64,000 nucleotides of DNA from contig NZ_JAPDRA010000006.1 of the NCBI RefSeq assembly GCF_026013525.1, positions 124,001 through 188,000 on the forward strand, read 5' to 3'. Both the position numbers and the translations under genes were made by a program. The stretch comes from Sphingomonas canadensis. Its GTDB lineage: Bacteria > Pseudomonadota > Alphaproteobacteria > Sphingomonadales > Sphingomonadaceae. The notes under the pieces were generated by a model that was given only the letters and a program-made list of their open reading frames with translations, had not been told where the DNA came from and made no database searches. Positions 27,973 through 38,219 of this stretch are shown in pieces (the stretch's first letter is position 1; each line of letters opens with the position of its first letter).

Positions 27973-28971
27973 TTATTCCGCCGCCTCCAGCTCCGCCTTG
28001 CAGGCCGCCGCCATCGGCATGATGCCCAGCCGGGCGAACAGCGCCGCGTCCTTGTCGTCGCCGGCGTTGCCGGTGGTCAGCAGCTTTTCGCCGGTGAAGA
28101 TCGAATTGGCGCCCGCCAGGAAGCACAGCGCCTGCGTCGAATCGCTCATGCTCTCGCGCCCGGCGGAGAGGCGCACCATCGACTCCGGCATGGTGATCCG
28201 CGCCACCGCCACGGTGCGTACGAACTCGATCTCGTCGATCTTCGCCAGCGGAGTATCGGCCAGCATGTCGCCCAGCACCGTGCCCTTCACCGGCACCAGC
28301 GCGTTCACCGGCACGCTTTCCGGGTGCCGGGGCAGCGTGGCCAGCGCATGGAGGAAGCCCACCCGGTCGGCCCGCGTCTCGCCCATGCCCACGATGCCGC
28401 CGCAGCACACGTTGATGCCCGCCTCGCGCACATGCTCCAGCGTCTCCAGCCGGTCCTCGAAGGTACGGGTGGAGATCACCTCGCCATAGCGTTCCGGCGC
28501 GGTATCGATATTGTGGTTGTAGTAGTCGAGCCCCGCGTCGGCGAGCATCCCGGCCTGCTTCTCCGTCAGCATGCCCAGCGTCATGCAGGTTTCCATGCCC
28601 ATGCCGCGAACGCCCTTCACCATCTCCACGATGGCGGGCATGTCGCGGTCCTTGGGGTTGCGCCACGCCGCGCCCATGCAGAAGCGCGAGGAGCCACTGT
28701 CCTTCGCCTGCGCCGCGGCCTGGAGCACGGCGCGGACGTCCATCAGCTTGGTCGCCTTCAGCCCCGTCTCGGCATGGGTGGACTGGTTGCAATAGCCGCA
28801 GTCCTCCGGGCAACCGCCGGTCTTGATCGACAGCAGCGTGGAAAGCTGCACCGCGTTCGCCGCATGGTGCGCGCGGTGGACCTCGGCGGCGCGGAACACC
28901 AGTTCGGTGAACGGCAGGTCGAACAGCGCGGCGATCTCTTCGCGGGTCCAGTCGTTGCGGGTCTCGCTCAT
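27973..28971 (-). CDS. bioB: Biotin synthase
   Basis: A 332-residue radical-SAM enzyme inserting sulfur into dethiobiotin. The CxxxCxxC cluster motif is at Cys 54, 58 and 61 ([13 protein letters not shown]), and the [2Fe-2S] region is in [15 protein letters not shown]. The C-terminal [27 protein letters not shown] matches BioB. It overlaps the preceding metY-like gene by ATGA. Its presence in an operon that encodes PccA suggests coordinated biotin supply; other bio genes are not in the window. The family assignment is firm and the regulatory reading is inference. Confidence 0.95.
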   Translation of the reverse strand: MSETRNDWTREEIAALFDLPFTELVFRAAEVHRAHHAANAVQLSTLLSIKTGGCPEDCGYCNQSTHAETGLKATKLMDVRAVLQAAAQAKDSGSSRFCMGAAWRNPKDRDMPAIVEMVKGVRGMGMETCMTLGMLTEKQAGMLADAGLDYYNHNIDTAPERYGEVISTRTFEDRLETLEHVREAGINVCCGGIVGMGETRADRVGFLHALATLPRHPESVPVNALVPVKGTVLGDMLADTPLAKIDEIEFVRTVAVARITMPESMVRLSAGRESMSDSTQALCFLAGANSIFTGEKLLTTGNAGDDKDAALFARLGIMPMAAACKAELEAAE

Positions 28972-30245
28972 GCCGCCTCCAGCGCCTGCGCCATGTCGGC
29001 GATGATGTCGTCGATATGCTCGATGCCCACCGATACGCGGACCACGCTGGGGCCGGCCCCGGCGGCTTCCTGGCCCTCGGCCGAAAGCTGGCGGTGGGTG
29101 GTCGAGCTGGGATGGATGATCAGCGAGCGGGTGTCGCCGATATTGGCCAGATGGCTGAACAGCTTGACCGAGGAGACGAGCTTTACGCCCGCGTCATAGC
29201 CGCCCTTCAGCCCGAAGGTGAACACCGCCCCGCCGCGCCCGCCAAGGTAACGCTGGGCGAGCGGATGATAGGGGTCCTCCGGCAGCCCGGCATAGGACAC
29301 CCAGTCCACCTTGGGATGCGCTTTCAGCCATTGCGCGAGCGCCAGCGCATTGGCGCAATGCCGCTCCATGCGCAGCGACAGCGTCTCCATGCCGGTCAGC
29401 GTCAGGAAGGCGTTCATCGGCGCCATCTGCGGCCCCAGGTCGCGCATGCCCAGCGCGCGGCAGCCCAGAATGAAGGCCAGGTTTCCGAACGCCTGGGTAA
29501 AGACCTTGCCGTGATAGGAGGGGTTGGGCTGGCTGAGATAAGGATAGTTGCCCGACGACGCCCAATCGAAGCTGCCCGCGTCCACGATCACGCCGCCCAC
29601 CGAATTGCCGTGGCCGTTCAGGAATTTGGTGACCGAATGGACGACGATGTCTGCGCCATGCTCGATCGGGCGGCACAGCACCGGGGTGGCCATGGTGTTG
29701 TCCACGATCAGCGGCACGCCCGCGTCATGCGCCACCTTTGCGATCGCCGCGATGTCCTGCACCACGCCGCCCGGGTTCGCCAGGCTCTCGATGAAGACGG
29801 CGCGGGTCTTGCCGGTGATCGCGGCGGCGACATTGGCGGGATCGTCGGCATCGACGAAGCTCGAATGCCAGTCCATCTTGCGGAAGCTGTGGCCGATCTG
29901 GTTGAGCGATCCGCCGTACAGCTTCTTCGCCGCCACGATATGGCAGCCCGGCTCCATCAGCGTGTGGAAGGCCAGGAACTGCGCGGCATGGCCCGATGCC
30001 GTCGCCAGCGCGGCCGCCCCGCCCTCCAGCGCGGCGATCTTGCCTTCCAGCGCGCCGTTGGTGGGGTTCATCAGGCGCGTGTAGATGTTCCCGAAAATCT
30101 CCAGGTCGAACAGCCCGGCGGCGTGATCGACATCGTCGAAGACATAGGACGCCGTCTGATAGATCGGCGTGATGCGCGCATTGGTGGCGGGATCGGGGGC
30201 AGTCCCCGCATGCACCGCCAGGGTATCCATCTTGTGTCCGCTCAC
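28968..30245 (-). CDS. metY: O-acetylhomoserine/O-succinylhomoserine sulfhydrylase
   Basis: A 425-residue Cys/Met metabolism PLP enzyme. The substrate loop [22 protein letters not shown] (about residues 55-76) and the PLP lysine in [18 protein letters not shown] (Lys 207) are clear. The C-terminal [19 protein letters not shown] (about 373-391) matches the MetY/MetZ branch. It converts O-acetylhomoserine plus sulfide to homocysteine (or a methanethiol equivalent). It is sandwiched between the mutase (ATGA) and bioB (ATGA). Discrimination of acetyl from succinyl acceptors needs alignment. Confidence 0.88.
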   Translation of the reverse strand: MSGHKMDTLAVHAGTAPDPATNARITPIYQTASYVFDDVDHAAGLFDLEIFGNIYTRLMNPTNGALEGKIAALEGGAAALATASGHAAQFLAFHTLMEPGCHIVAAKKLYGGSLNQIGHSFRKMDWHSSFVDADDPANVAAAITGKTRAVFIESLANPGGVVQDIAAIAKVAHDAGVPLIVDNTMATPVLCRPIEHGADIVVHSVTKFLNGHGNSVGGVIVDAGSFDWASSGNYPYLSQPNPSYHGKVFTQAFGNLAFILGCRALGMRDLGPQMAPMNAFLTLTGMETLSLRMERHCANALALAQWLKAHPKVDWVSYAGLPEDPYHPLAQRYLGGRGGAVFTFGLKGGYDAGVKLVSSVKLFSHLANIGDTRSLIIHPSSTTHRQLSAEGQEAAGAGPSVVRVSVGIEHIDDIIADMAQALEAA

Positions 30246-32383
30246 TCGGCAGCCTCCTCCAGCGGCGGCAGGTTATGCCCCAGCAGCCGCAAAACCTCTT
30301 CCGCGGCCGATACCAGGTTGGTGCCGGGGCCGAAGATGGCCTGCACGCCTGCGTCGCGGAGGAAATCATAGTCCTGCGCGGGGATCACGCCCCCGGCAAT
30401 CACCTTGATGTCCGCGCGGCCGGCATCCTTCAAGGCCGCGATCAGCTCCGGGATCAGCGTCTTGTGCCCCGCGGCCAGGCTGGAAGCGCCGACCACGTCC
30501 ACGCCATGCGCCACCGCCAGCGCGGCGGCCTCCGGCGGGGTCTGGAACAACGGGCCGGGAACCACCTCGAACCCCAGATCGCCGAACACCGACGAGACCA
30601 GGTTGGCGCCGCGATCATGGCCGTCCTGCCCCATCTTGGCGACCAGCATGCGCGGCTTGCGGCCGATGCGGCGCGCTGTGGCCTCCACCCCGTCCTTCAG
30701 CCGCGCCCAGCGCGCGTCGTCCAGGTGCGCGGCCTCGTACACGCCCTTCACCGGGCTGGGCACAGTCTCGTACCGGCCGAAGCCCGCCTCCATCGCCGCG
30801 CTGATCTCGCCCAGCGTCGCGCGCGCCCGCGCGGCTTCGACCGCCAGCGCCAGCAGGTTGCCCGTTCCCTTGGCGCCCTCGCGCAGCGCATCGAGCGCCG
30901 CCTGGCACGCGGCCTCGTCGCGTTCCGCCTTCACGCGCTTGATCCGCGCGATCTGGGCATCGCGGACGGCGTGGTTGTCCACCTCCAGGATGTCGATCGG
31001 CGCTTCGTCGGCCAGGCGATACTTGTTCACGCCGACGATCACGTCCTCGCCCCGGTCCACGCGCGCGGCGCGGGCGGCGGAGGCTTCCTCGATCATCGCC
31101 TTGGGCCATCCGGCGGCCACCGCCTTGGCCATCCCGCCCTCGGCATCGACGCGCTCGATGATTTCCCAGGCCTTGTCGACCAGTTCCTGCGTCAGCGCCT
31201 CGACATAGTAGGAGCCGCCCAGGGGATCGACCACCTTGGTCATCCCGGTCTCTTCCTGGATCACGATCTGGGTATTGCGCGCGATCCGGGCGGAAAAATC
31301 GGTGGGCAGCGCGATCGCCTCGTCCAGCGCGTTGGTGTGCAGGCTCTGCGTGCCGCCCAGCATCGCCGCCATCGCCTCGATCGTGGTGCGGATGACGTTG
31401 TTGTACGGGTCCTGCTCGGTCAGGCTGACGCCGCTGGTCTGGCAATGGGTGCGCAGCATCTTGCTGCGCTCGTCCTTGGCGCCCAGCCGGGTCATCACGC
31501 GATGCCACAGCACGCGCGCCGCGCGCAGCTTCGCCACTTCCATGAAAAAGTTCATGCCGATCGCGAAGAAGAAGCTCAGCCGCCCGGCGAACTTGTCGAT
31601 GTCCAGCCCCGATGCGACGCCGTATTTCACATATTCCATGCCGTCAGCGATGGTGAAGGCCAGCTCCTGCACCTGCGTCGCCCCGGCCTCCTGCATGTGA
31701 TAGCCGGAGATGGAGATGCTGTTGAACTTCGGCATGTTGGCCGAGGTGTAGGCGAAGATGTCCGAGATGATCCGCATGCTCGGCTCGGGCGGGTAGATAT
31801 AGGTGTTGCGGACCATGAACTCCTTCAGGATGTCGTTCTGGATGGTCCCGTCGAGCAGCGCCTGCGGCACGCCCTGTTCCTCGCCGGTCACGATGAAGAA
31901 GGCCAGGATAGGGATCACCGCGCCGTTCATCGTCATGCTGACCGACATCCGGTCGAGCGGGATGCCGTCGAACAGGATCTTCATGTCCTCGATCGTGTCG
32001 ATCGCGACACCCGCCTTGCCCACGTCGCCCACCACGCGCGGGTGATCGCTGTCATAGCCGCGGTGCGTGGCCAGATCGAAGGCGACGCTCAGCCCCTTCT
32101 GCCCCGCCGCCAGGTTGCGGCGATAGAAGGCGTTCGATTCCTCCGCGGTCGAGAAACCCGCATATTGGCGGATCGTCCACGGGCGGCCCGCGTACATGCT
32201 GGCGCGCACCCCGCGCGTGAACGGCGCGAAGCCGGGCAGGCCGGGGTCGATGTCCGCAACATCCTCGGCCGTGTACAGCGGCTTCACCGCGATCCCCTCC
32301 GGCGTGTGCCAGGTGAGGTCCTTGCCCTTCACCTCCTTCGAAGCGGCGGCCTGCCAGTCGGCGGCGGTGGGTTTGCCGGTCAT
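30242..32383 (-). CDS. Methylmalonyl-CoA mutase, single-chain
   Basis: A 713-residue adenosylcobalamin enzyme that interconverts (R)-methylmalonyl-CoA and succinyl-CoA. The catalytic TIM barrel (about 1-560) has the substrate-binding [25 protein letters not shown] stretch. The cobalamin domain at the C-terminus carries the base-off motif DGHDRG near residue 588, followed by [15 protein letters not shown]. The start is [11 protein letters not shown] at 32383 (TGATG junction with the epimerase). A longer reading through the epimerase is not used. One polypeptide carries both functions, as in ScpA-type mutases; the MeaB chaperone gene is not visible. Confidence 0.94.
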   Translation of the reverse strand: MTGKPTAADWQAAASKEVKGKDLTWHTPEGIAVKPLYTAEDVADIDPGLPGFAPFTRGVRASMYAGRPWTIRQYAGFSTAEESNAFYRRNLAAGQKGLSVAFDLATHRGYDSDHPRVVGDVGKAGVAIDTIEDMKILFDGIPLDRMSVSMTMNGAVIPILAFFIVTGEEQGVPQALLDGTIQNDILKEFMVRNTYIYPPEPSMRIISDIFAYTSANMPKFNSISISGYHMQEAGATQVQELAFTIADGMEYVKYGVASGLDIDKFAGRLSFFFAIGMNFFMEVAKLRAARVLWHRVMTRLGAKDERSKMLRTHCQTSGVSLTEQDPYNNVIRTTIEAMAAMLGGTQSLHTNALDEAIALPTDFSARIARNTQIVIQEETGMTKVVDPLGGSYYVEALTQELVDKAWEIIERVDAEGGMAKAVAAGWPKAMIEEASAARAARVDRGEDVIVGVNKYRLADEAPIDILEVDNHAVRDAQIARIKRVKAERDEAACQAALDALREGAKGTGNLLALAVEAARARATLGEISAAMEAGFGRYETVPSPVKGVYEAAHLDDARWARLKDGVEATARRIGRKPRMLVAKMGQDGHDRGANLVSSVFGDLGFEVVPGPLFQTPPEAAALAVAHGVDVVGASSLAAGHKTLIPELIAALKDAGRADIKVIAGGVIPAQDYDFLRDAGVQAIFGPGTNLVSAAEEVLRLLGHNLPPLEEAAE

Positions 32384-32826
32384 CAGTGCGCGTCCTTCGG
32401 GGTTTCCATGATCTCGGTCAGAACGCCGCCCATGTCCTTGGGGTGGACGAAGAAGATCAGCGTGCCGTGCGCGCCGATGCGGGGTTCGCCCAGCACCTTC
32501 TTGCCCTGCCCCTCGAACCAGGCCTTGGCGGCGTGGATATCGGGCACCTCGAAGCACAGGTGGTGCTGGCCGCCCGCGGGGTTCTTCGCCAGGAAGCCGT
32601 GGATCGGCGAAGCCTCACCCAGCGGCTCGATCAGCTCGATCTGCGGCCCGCCGGACCCGCCCGCCGCGCCCAGCGGCGTATCGACGAAGCACACGCGCAC
32701 GCCCTGCGCGGGCAGGTCGAACGGCTCGCGGATCACCTCCGCGCCCATCGTGTCGCGCCAGAAGGCGATCGACGCCTCGATCGAAGGCGTCACCACGCCG
32801 ATATGGTTCAGACGGCCAAGCTTCAC
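32383..32826 (-). CDS. mce: Methylmalonyl-CoA epimerase
   Basis: A 147-residue vicinal-oxygen-chelate protein. The metal ligands are in [10 protein letters not shown] near the N-terminus and [10 protein letters not shown] in the middle. The late [18 protein letters not shown] gives the second module's end. It interconverts the S- and R-isomers between PccAB and the mutase. The start is GTG at 32826 and overlaps the OsmC stop (GTGA). Mutase follows by TGATG. Both couplings argue for a stoichiometric operon. Confidence 0.93.
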   Translation of the reverse strand: MKLGRLNHIGVVTPSIEASIAFWRDTMGAEVIREPFDLPAQGVRVCFVDTPLGAAGGSGGPQIELIEPLGEASPIHGFLAKNPAGGQHHLCFEVPDIHAAKAWFEGQGKKVLGEPRIGAHGTLIFFVHPKDMGGVLTEIMETPKDAH

Positions 32827-33284
32827 GATATTGGTTCCACAGATACGGGGAAATTAACCGAATTGGCGATATAGCAGAGCTCGTGCGCCCGCTGATGCAC
32901 CGCGGCGACATTGTCCGGATCGGCCTCGCCCGCGAAGACCACCTGGGGGTGGAGTATCGCCTTCACCATCGCCACCCGGCCGTCCTCGCGCGTGCCCATC
33001 TCGCCGGTCGCCCGATCGGTGTACGAGACCACGTCCAGCCCCGCGCGCGATGCGAGATCGAGGAAGAACAGCATGTGGCAGCTCGCCAGCGCGGCCACCA
33101 GCGCCTCCTCCGGATCGACGCCCGCCGGATCGGAGAAGGGCACGCGCACCACCTGGGGCGAGGCCGATGCGGGCACGTCCGCCCCGCCGTCGAACTTCCA
33201 GCGGTGTGCCCGGCTGTACTTGCGGCTCAGGAACGGCTCGCCGCCGCCCGCTCTCCATTCGACCGTGGCTTCGTAGAGACTCAT
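32823..33284 (-). CDS. OsmC family peroxiredoxin-like protein
   Basis: A 153-residue OsmC/Ohr-fold protein. The two reactive Cys are in VAALASCHMLFFLDLA (the peroxidatic site) and RAHELCYIANSVNFPV near the C-terminus. Members reduce organic hydroperoxides. I chose MSLYEATVEWRAG at 33284 because the upstream in-frame reading has no conserved residues. It is linked by TGATG to the small membrane gene and by GTGA to the epimerase, so it is part of the same unit. Physiological substrate is unknown. Confidence 0.88.
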   Translation of the reverse strand: MSLYEATVEWRAGGGEPFLSRKYSRAHRWKFDGGADVPASASPQVVRVPFSDPAGVDPEEALVAALASCHMLFFLDLASRAGLDVVSYTDRATGEMGTREDGRVAMVKAILHPQVVFAGEADPDNVAAVHQRAHELCYIANSVNFPVSVEPIS

Positions 33285-33532
33285 CAGAACAATCCAAACT
33301 GGCGCGCGGTCGCCGCAATCAGGACGGTGTAGCCGCACAACATGCAAAAGGCGCCGACGCCGATCGCCGACCAGAAGTGTGCCGGCTGCTTCGCGCGCGT
33401 CGTATAGCTTCCGTCCGCTTCGTGGATGCGGCCGGTGCGCAGCCGGCGCCAGCCGAGCCATGTGAGCCCGGCGAAGCCCAGCCACAGCGCGGCCAGCGTC
33501 GCCGGATCCATATCGAGCTGGTCCGCGCTCAT
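33284..33532 (-). CDS. Small hypothetical membrane protein
   Basis: An 82-residue protein with two hydrophobic helices (about residues 9-25 and 57-74: ATLAALWLGFAGLTWLGW and GVGAFCMLCGYTVLIAA), a short basic hinge and no recognised domain. Its start lies in the 3' end of the thiolase gene (ATGA coupling) and its stop overlaps the OsmC start. Conservation cannot be judged here; overlap at both ends argues that it is a true gene. Confidence 0.6.
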   Translation of the reverse strand: MSADQLDMDPATLAALWLGFAGLTWLGWRRLRTGRIHEADGSYTTRAKQPAHFWSAIGVGAFCMLCGYTVLIAATARQFGLF

Positions 33533-34710
33533 GCCAGCTCCACCGCCATCGCCGTCGCCTCGCCGCCGCCGATGCACAGTGCCGCGATGCCGCGCCTGCC
33601 GCCGGTCCGCTGGAGCGCCGCGATCAGCGTGGCCAGGATGCGTGCGCCCGATGCGCCGATCGGATGGCCCATCGCGGTCGCGCCGCCATGGATGTTCACC
33701 TTCTCATGCGGGATGCCCAGATCGCGCATGGCGAACATGGTGACACAGGCGAAAGCCTCGTTCACCTCGAACAGGTCGACGTCGGCCACGGTCCAGCCGG
33801 TCTGCTTCAGCAGCTTCTCGATCGCGCCGACCGGGGCGGTGGTGAAGTGTGCCGGCAGGCGCGCATGCGCGGTGTGGCCGACGATGGTCGCCACCGGCTT
33901 CAGCCCCTTGGCCGCCGCCACCGAAGCGCGCGTCAGCACCAGCGCCGCCGCCCCGTCGGAGATCGAGCTGGCGTTGGCGGCGGTGATCGTGCCGTCCTTG
34001 GCGAAGGCGGGCCGCAGCGTGGGGATCTTGGAAGGGTCGCCCTTCAGCGGCTGCTCGTCCTTTTCGACGGTCTCCACGCCCTTGCGCGTCTTCACCTCGA
34101 CCGCGACGATCTCCGCATCGAATGCGCCGGCAGCCTGCGCCTTTTGCGCACGGGTCAGCGATTCGATGGCATAGGCGTCCTGCGCCTCGCGCGTGAGCTG
34201 ATATTCGCCCGCGGTCGCCTCCGCGAACACGCCCATCGCCTTGCCGGGCTCATAGGCGTCCTCCAGCCCGTCGAGCATCATGTGATCGTACACCGTGTCG
34301 TGGCCGATCCGCGCGCCCGCGCGGTGCTTCTTCATCAGATAGGGCGCGTTCGACATGCTCTCCATGCCGCCCGAAACGATGACGTCGGCGCTGCCCGCGG
34401 CGATCGCGTCGGCGGCCATCATCGTCGCCTTCATGCCGCTGCCGCACATCTTGTTGACGGTGGTCGCCTCGACATGATCGGGCAGCCCGGCAAAGCGCGC
34501 CGCCTGCCGCGCCGGCGCCTGGCCCAGCCCGGCGGGGAGCACGCAGCCCATGTAGCAGCGCTCGACATCGGCCGGGTCCACGCCCGCGCGCGCCACCGCC
34601 GCCTTCACCGCGACGGCGCCCAGCTCGGTCGCTGTGGCGCCGGCAAGGCTGCCCTGAAAGCTGCCCATCGGCGTACGGGCATAGGAAAGGATGACGACGG
34701 GATCGGTCAT
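33529..34710 (-). CDS. Acetyl-CoA C-acetyltransferase (thiolase)
   Basis: A 393-residue type II thiolase. The acyl-accepting Cys 89 is in VNKMCGSGMKA. The second catalytic pair is His in GGATAMGHPIGASGAR (about 349) and Cys in ALCIGGGEATAM (about 379). It condenses or cleaves acetoacetyl-CoA; the DALY/biosynthetic branch (PhaA-like) is typical for short-chain substrates. Located at the head of the propionate module, it would link odd-chain breakdown to acetyl-CoA. The start is MTDPVVILSY at 34710. Confidence 0.9.
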   Translation of the reverse strand: MTDPVVILSYARTPMGSFQGSLAGATATELGAVAVKAAVARAGVDPADVERCYMGCVLPAGLGQAPARQAARFAGLPDHVEATTVNKMCGSGMKATMMAADAIAAGSADVIVSGGMESMSNAPYLMKKHRAGARIGHDTVYDHMMLDGLEDAYEPGKAMGVFAEATAGEYQLTREAQDAYAIESLTRAQKAQAAGAFDAEIVAVEVKTRKGVETVEKDEQPLKGDPSKIPTLRPAFAKDGTITAANASSISDGAAALVLTRASVAAAKGLKPVATIVGHTAHARLPAHFTTAPVGAIEKLLKQTGWTVADVDLFEVNEAFACVTMFAMRDLGIPHEKVNIHGGATAMGHPIGASGARILATLIAALQRTGGRRGIAALCIGGGEATAMAVELA

Positions 34711-34744
34711 GAAAGCCTCTCTGTTTGTCGCTCGGTCTTCGCGG

Positions 34745-35197
34745 TCACAGCGCGCAGATCCGCAGGAAAAGTCCGAAATAGCGCCGGTCGCGCTCGCTGA
34801 AGTCCAGCACCCGCCCGGCCACGGTGAGCGTGCCGCCCGCCGCCGCATTGGCCAGCACCGGGTCCGCAGTCGGGATCAGCCCCGTCACGCGGCCGGAAAC
34901 GGTCTTCACCTCGATCAGCGCCGCGCTCGCATCGCCGGCCGTGAGCGTTACCCGTTCCGCGCTGCCGCCGGGAACCGAGACATGCACCGTTCCCGAACGC
35001 TCCCAGCAGGAGACATAGACGTCACCGGCCAGGTTATGCAGGCCCCTCAGCTCGGTGGCGGGATCGGTCGCGCGCTCCCAGCCGTCGGCGGTCTGCGCCG
35101 CCAGCGGAGCCGCGGCGAGCGCCGCCGAAAGGGCCAGGCCGCCCAGCGCAACCCGCCCCGCGCCGCCGCGCTGCATCCCGCCCGAATATCGCCGCAT
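34745..35197 (-). CDS. Hypothetical exported protein
   Basis: A 150-residue protein with a signal peptide (about residues 8-32, ending ALAAAPLAAQTADG). The mature part is short, beta-rich and has one Cys (YVSCWERSG). No family recognised. Starts in TGATG overlap with the preceding gene. An alternative start, MQRGGAGR at 35176, is possible. It lies just before the thiolase gene, but may belong to the preceding transcription unit. Confidence 0.6.
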   Translation of the reverse strand: MRRYSGGMQRGGAGRVALGGLALSAALAAAPLAAQTADGWERATDPATELRGLHNLAGDVYVSCWERSGTVHVSVPGGSAERVTLTAGDASAALIEVKTVSGRVTGLIPTADPVLANAAAGGTLTVAGRVLDFSERDRRYFGLFLRICAL

Positions 35198-35811
35198 CAG
35201 CCCGCGCCTCCCCTCATGAACACTCCGGGCAGCGGCACCCCCTCGCTCGGCGTGCCGCGCCCCTTCAGCCGCACGCGCATCGCCGCGGGCAGCATGGCAT
35301 CCGCGCGCGCGCCATAGCGCCGGCGCAGCGCCGCCATGTCGATCGGCCCGACATCCTTGTCGGGATCGAACGCATATTCGGAATGGGTGTAGGCGCCCGC
35401 CAGCCAACGCTCGCGGATCAGCTTCACCAGCGCATAGTCGGCGCGCTCATAGGAGGACATCCGCGCTTCCGACGCGAATTCCAGATAATAGTCGGGCGAC
35501 GCCTTCCAGAAGATCTCCAGCGCGGTCGCGCGGTCGCAATCGGGCTGGCTGACGATCCAGATCCAGGTCTCCGTACCAACGAAGTCCCAGTTGCCGTAGC
35601 GGGCAAGCCGCTGCCACCCCGACGGCCCCATCGCGCGCAGCGAAGCCTCGTCGAACGAATCCTCCAGCTTCAGGGCGCCGTCCCCCGGCAGCGCGTCGTC
35701 CGCGCCATAGGCGGTCGCGTTCGCCCCGGGCGCTTCCTGCGCGCCCGCCGCGCAGCCGCCCGCGAGCAGCCCGGCGGCAAGCACGATCGAGGCGTGGCCG
35801 GCGTTCAGCAT
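35197..35811 (-). CDS. DUF4274-like lipoprotein
   Basis: A 204-residue protein with a lipobox (GLLAGGCAAG, Cys about 20). The central NWDFVGTETWIWIVSQPDCDRATALEIFWKASPDYYLEF resembles the DUF4274 motif (aromatic strand, then xPxCDxGTAxxIFW). The molecular role of that domain is not known. It overlaps the preceding lipoprotein gene by 7 bp and the next gene by TGATG. All three are small exported proteins and may form one cluster. Confidence 0.6.
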   Translation of the reverse strand: MLNAGHASIVLAAGLLAGGCAAGAQEAPGANATAYGADDALPGDGALKLEDSFDEASLRAMGPSGWQRLARYGNWDFVGTETWIWIVSQPDCDRATALEIFWKASPDYYLEFASEARMSSYERADYALVKLIRERWLAGAYTHSEYAFDPDKDVGPIDMAALRRRYGARADAMLPAAMRVRLKGRGTPSEGVPLPGVFMRGGAG

Positions 35812-36554
35812 TGGATTCGCGATTCGCCGGAGGGGCGGATGAACTTGCCGTCCCGATAGACATAGCTTTCGGTGAACGTCTCGCTGCCGGTCACGCGCAC
35901 GGTGAAGCCGCGATTGCGCTCGATGCCGGCGATCGCTCCGGACAGTGTCTTCGCCTCTGGCGAATCCTCGCCCACCGCCCCCTCGTTCGAGCTGCCCAAC
36001 GCGATTTCCGCGATGGCCTCCGGGCCCTTGGGGCCCAGCCGGTAGAGGGCCGCCCCCTCGCAGCTATAGCCCTGCCCCATATAGCCGCCTTCTGTCTTGA
36101 TGATCAGGCCGTCGGCGAATTCCGGCGCCAGCGACCATTGCGGCGCCGCGCCCCAGCCGTCTCCCGATATCGCCTCGGGATACCGGGCGGTGACGCGATA
36201 ACCGTCCCCCTGCGGCTCGAGATAATAGACACCCAGCGCGCCCGCGCAGGCATGGCAGCCGTCGGCGATCTCCATGGTCGTGAGCAGGATCGCCCGGCCG
36301 TCCACCAGCAGCAACTGCGCGGCCTTAGTGGTCTGCTTCGATCCGTCCACCACGCGCACGACCGGCGAGGATTTGCCGAACACCGCCGCGAACGCCTGGC
36401 CGAGCTGCGCGGCGCTCGCGGTCTTCACGGCCCCGCCGGATTCGGCCGCCGCGGCGTTGGACGGCTGGGTGGCATTGCCGCCACCCGGCGGGTTTCCGCC
36501 GCACCCCGCCAGCGCAAGCAGTGTTGCGACCGCACAGACTCGAAACCGGACCAT
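35805..36554 (-). CDS. Putative lipoprotein
   Basis: A 249-residue lipoprotein (MVRFRVCAVATLLALAGCGGN, lipobox LAGC). A low-complexity Gly/Asn/Ala linker follows, then a globular domain with Cys-rich segments (GCHACAGALGVYYLEP). I do not recognise a family. It starts after GGAGGGGCGG. It is the first gene of the three small exported-protein cluster, 18 bp after the pccB stop, so readthrough from pccB is possible. Confidence 0.65.
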   Translation of the reverse strand: MVRFRVCAVATLLALAGCGGNPPGGGNATQPSNAAAAESGGAVKTASAAQLGQAFAAVFGKSSPVVRVVDGSKQTTKAAQLLLVDGRAILLTTMEIADGCHACAGALGVYYLEPQGDGYRVTARYPEAISGDGWGAAPQWSLAPEFADGLIIKTEGGYMGQGYSCEGAALYRLGPKGPEAIAEIALGSSNEGAVGEDSPEAKTLSGAIAGIERNRGFTVRVTGSETFTESYVYRDGKFIRPSGESRIQC

Positions 36555-36572
36555 CCGCCCCTCCTTCAGAAT

Positions 36573-38099
36573 CTAGAGCGGAATGTTATCATGCTTCTTC
36601 CACGGGTTCTCGAGCTGCTTGCCCCGCAGCTTGCGAAGCCCCAGCGCGATGCGGCGGCGCGTGGAATGCGGCTGGATCACCTCGTCGATGAAGCCCTTGC
36701 TCGCCGCGACGAAGGGGTTGGCGAAGCGCGCCTCATATTCGGCGGTACGCTCGGCGATCTCCTCCGGCGTCTTGCCGCGGAAGATGATCTCCACCGCGCC
36801 CTTGGCGCCCATCACCGCGATCTCGGCGGTGGGCCAGGCATAGTTGAGGTCCCCGCGCAGATGCTTGGAGCTCATCACGTCATAAGCGCCGCCATAGGCC
36901 TTGCGCGTGATGACGGTGATCTTGGGCACGGTCGCCTCGGCATAGGCGAACAACAGCTTGGCGCCGTGCTTGATGATGCCCGAATGCTCCTGCCCCACGC
37001 CCGGCAGGAATCCCGGCACGTCGACGAAGGTTACGATCGGGATCTCGAAGGCGTCGCAGAAGCGGACGAAGCGCGCCGCCTTCTTCGAGCTGTTGATGTC
37101 CAGGCAGCCCGCCAGCACCATCGGCTGGTTCGCCACCACGCCCACGGTGCGCCCCTCGATGCGGCCGAAGCCGATGATGATATTGGCCGCATGGCCCGGC
37201 TGAAGCTCGAAGAAATCGCCCTCGTCCAGTACCTTCCGGATCAACTCGTGCATGTCATAGGGCTGGTTGGCGCTGGGCGGGATCAGCGTGTCCAGGCTGG
37301 GCTCGATACGGTCCCAGGGATCGTCGCTCGGCCGCTCGGGCGCGGTCTCGCGGTTCGACGCGGGCAGGAAATCGATGAAGTCGCGCGCGGCCAGCAGCGC
37401 CTCGATATCATTCTCGAACGCCACGTCGGCGACCGAGGATTTGGTGGTGTGGGTAATCGCGCCGCCCAGCTCCTCCTGCGTCACCACCTCGTTGGTGACG
37501 GTCTTCACCACATCGGGGCCGGTGACGAACATATAGCTCGAATCCTTCACCATGAAGATGAAGTCGGTCATCGCGGGGCTGTACACCGCGCCGCCCGCGC
37601 ACGGCCCCATGATCAGGCTGAGCTGCGGCACCACGCCCGAAGCCAGCACGTTGCGCTGGAACACCTCGGCATAGCCCGCCAGGCTGGCCACGCCCTCCTG
37701 GATGCGCGCGCCGCCGCTGTCGTTCAGGCCGATCACGGGCGCGCCGACCTTCAGCGCGGTGTCCATCACCTTGCAGATCTTCTGCGCGTGGCGTTCGGAC
37801 AGCGATCCGCCGAACACGGTGAAATCCTGGCTGAAGACATAGACCAGCCGGCCGTTCACGGTGCCGCTGCCGGTCACCACGCCGTCGCCGGGCACGATCT
37901 GGTCGGCCATGCCGAAATCGATGCAGTTATGCTCGACATACATGTCGAGCTCCTCGAAGCTGCCTTCGTCGAGCAGCACCTCGATCCGCTCGCGCGCGGT
38001 CAGCTTGCCCTTGGCGTGCTGCGCGTCGATGCGCTTCTGCCCGCCACCCATGCGCGCCGCGGCGCGGCGGCGCTCCAGTTCCTCGATCGTCGACGACAA
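36573..38099 (-). CDS. pccB: Propionyl-CoA carboxylase beta chain
   Basis: A 508-residue carboxyltransferase with the paired crotonase-like halves. The first half holds [26 protein letters not shown] and [21 protein letters not shown]. The second half has [34 protein letters not shown] and [16 protein letters not shown]. It transfers CO2 from biotin on PccA to propionyl-CoA. I chose a TTG start (38099) because it has GGAGG 7 bp upstream and gives a family-like [11 protein letters not shown] start; no in-frame ATG fits. It faces pccR across shared operator half-sites. Confidence 0.93.
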   Translation of the reverse strand: MSSTIEELERRRAAARMGGGQKRIDAQHAKGKLTARERIEVLLDEGSFEELDMYVEHNCIDFGMADQIVPGDGVVTGSGTVNGRLVYVFSQDFTVFGGSLSERHAQKICKVMDTALKVGAPVIGLNDSGGARIQEGVASLAGYAEVFQRNVLASGVVPQLSLIMGPCAGGAVYSPAMTDFIFMVKDSSYMFVTGPDVVKTVTNEVVTQEELGGAITHTTKSSVADVAFENDIEALLAARDFIDFLPASNRETAPERPSDDPWDRIEPSLDTLIPPSANQPYDMHELIRKVLDEGDFFELQPGHAANIIIGFGRIEGRTVGVVANQPMVLAGCLDINSSKKAARFVRFCDAFEIPIVTFVDVPGFLPGVGQEHSGIIKHGAKLLFAYAEATVPKITVITRKAYGGAYDVMSSKHLRGDLNYAWPTAEIAVMGAKGAVEIIFRGKTPEEIAERTAEYEARFANPFVAASKGFIDEVIQPHSTRRRIALGLRKLRGKQLENPWKKHDNIPL

Positions 38100-38163
38100 G
38101 GGGCATCCTCCAACCTGATTCCGCTCCCCTTTCACCACTCGGCGCGGCGGCGCAACTGTGATG

Positions 38164-38193
38164 TTGCAAAGTGACCGAAGCTGTGTTTGCAAA
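38164..38193. promoter_or_regulatory. PccR-type operator between pccB and pccR
   Basis: TTGCAAA (38164-38170) and TTTGCAAA (38186-38193) lie in the divergent gap. In Rhodobacter sphaeroides PccR was reported to bind TTTGCAAA-N4-TTTGCAAA. Here the half-sites' centres are 23 bp apart, about two helical turns, and the first carries a G/T change. Confidence 0.65.
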
Positions 38194-38219
38194 GTCTCCG
38201 CAACCCGTTGGAGAACGCC

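Noticed and set aside
30242..32557. Longer mutase reading with an N-terminal extension from 32557
   Set aside because: The extra 58 residues lie inside the epimerase gene and are Arg/Gly-rich; ATG 32383 fits the family start.
32827..34744. Cobalamin riboswitch ahead of the epimerase-mutase genes
   Set aside because: Genes overlap throughout with no leader long enough; no B12-box sequence seen.
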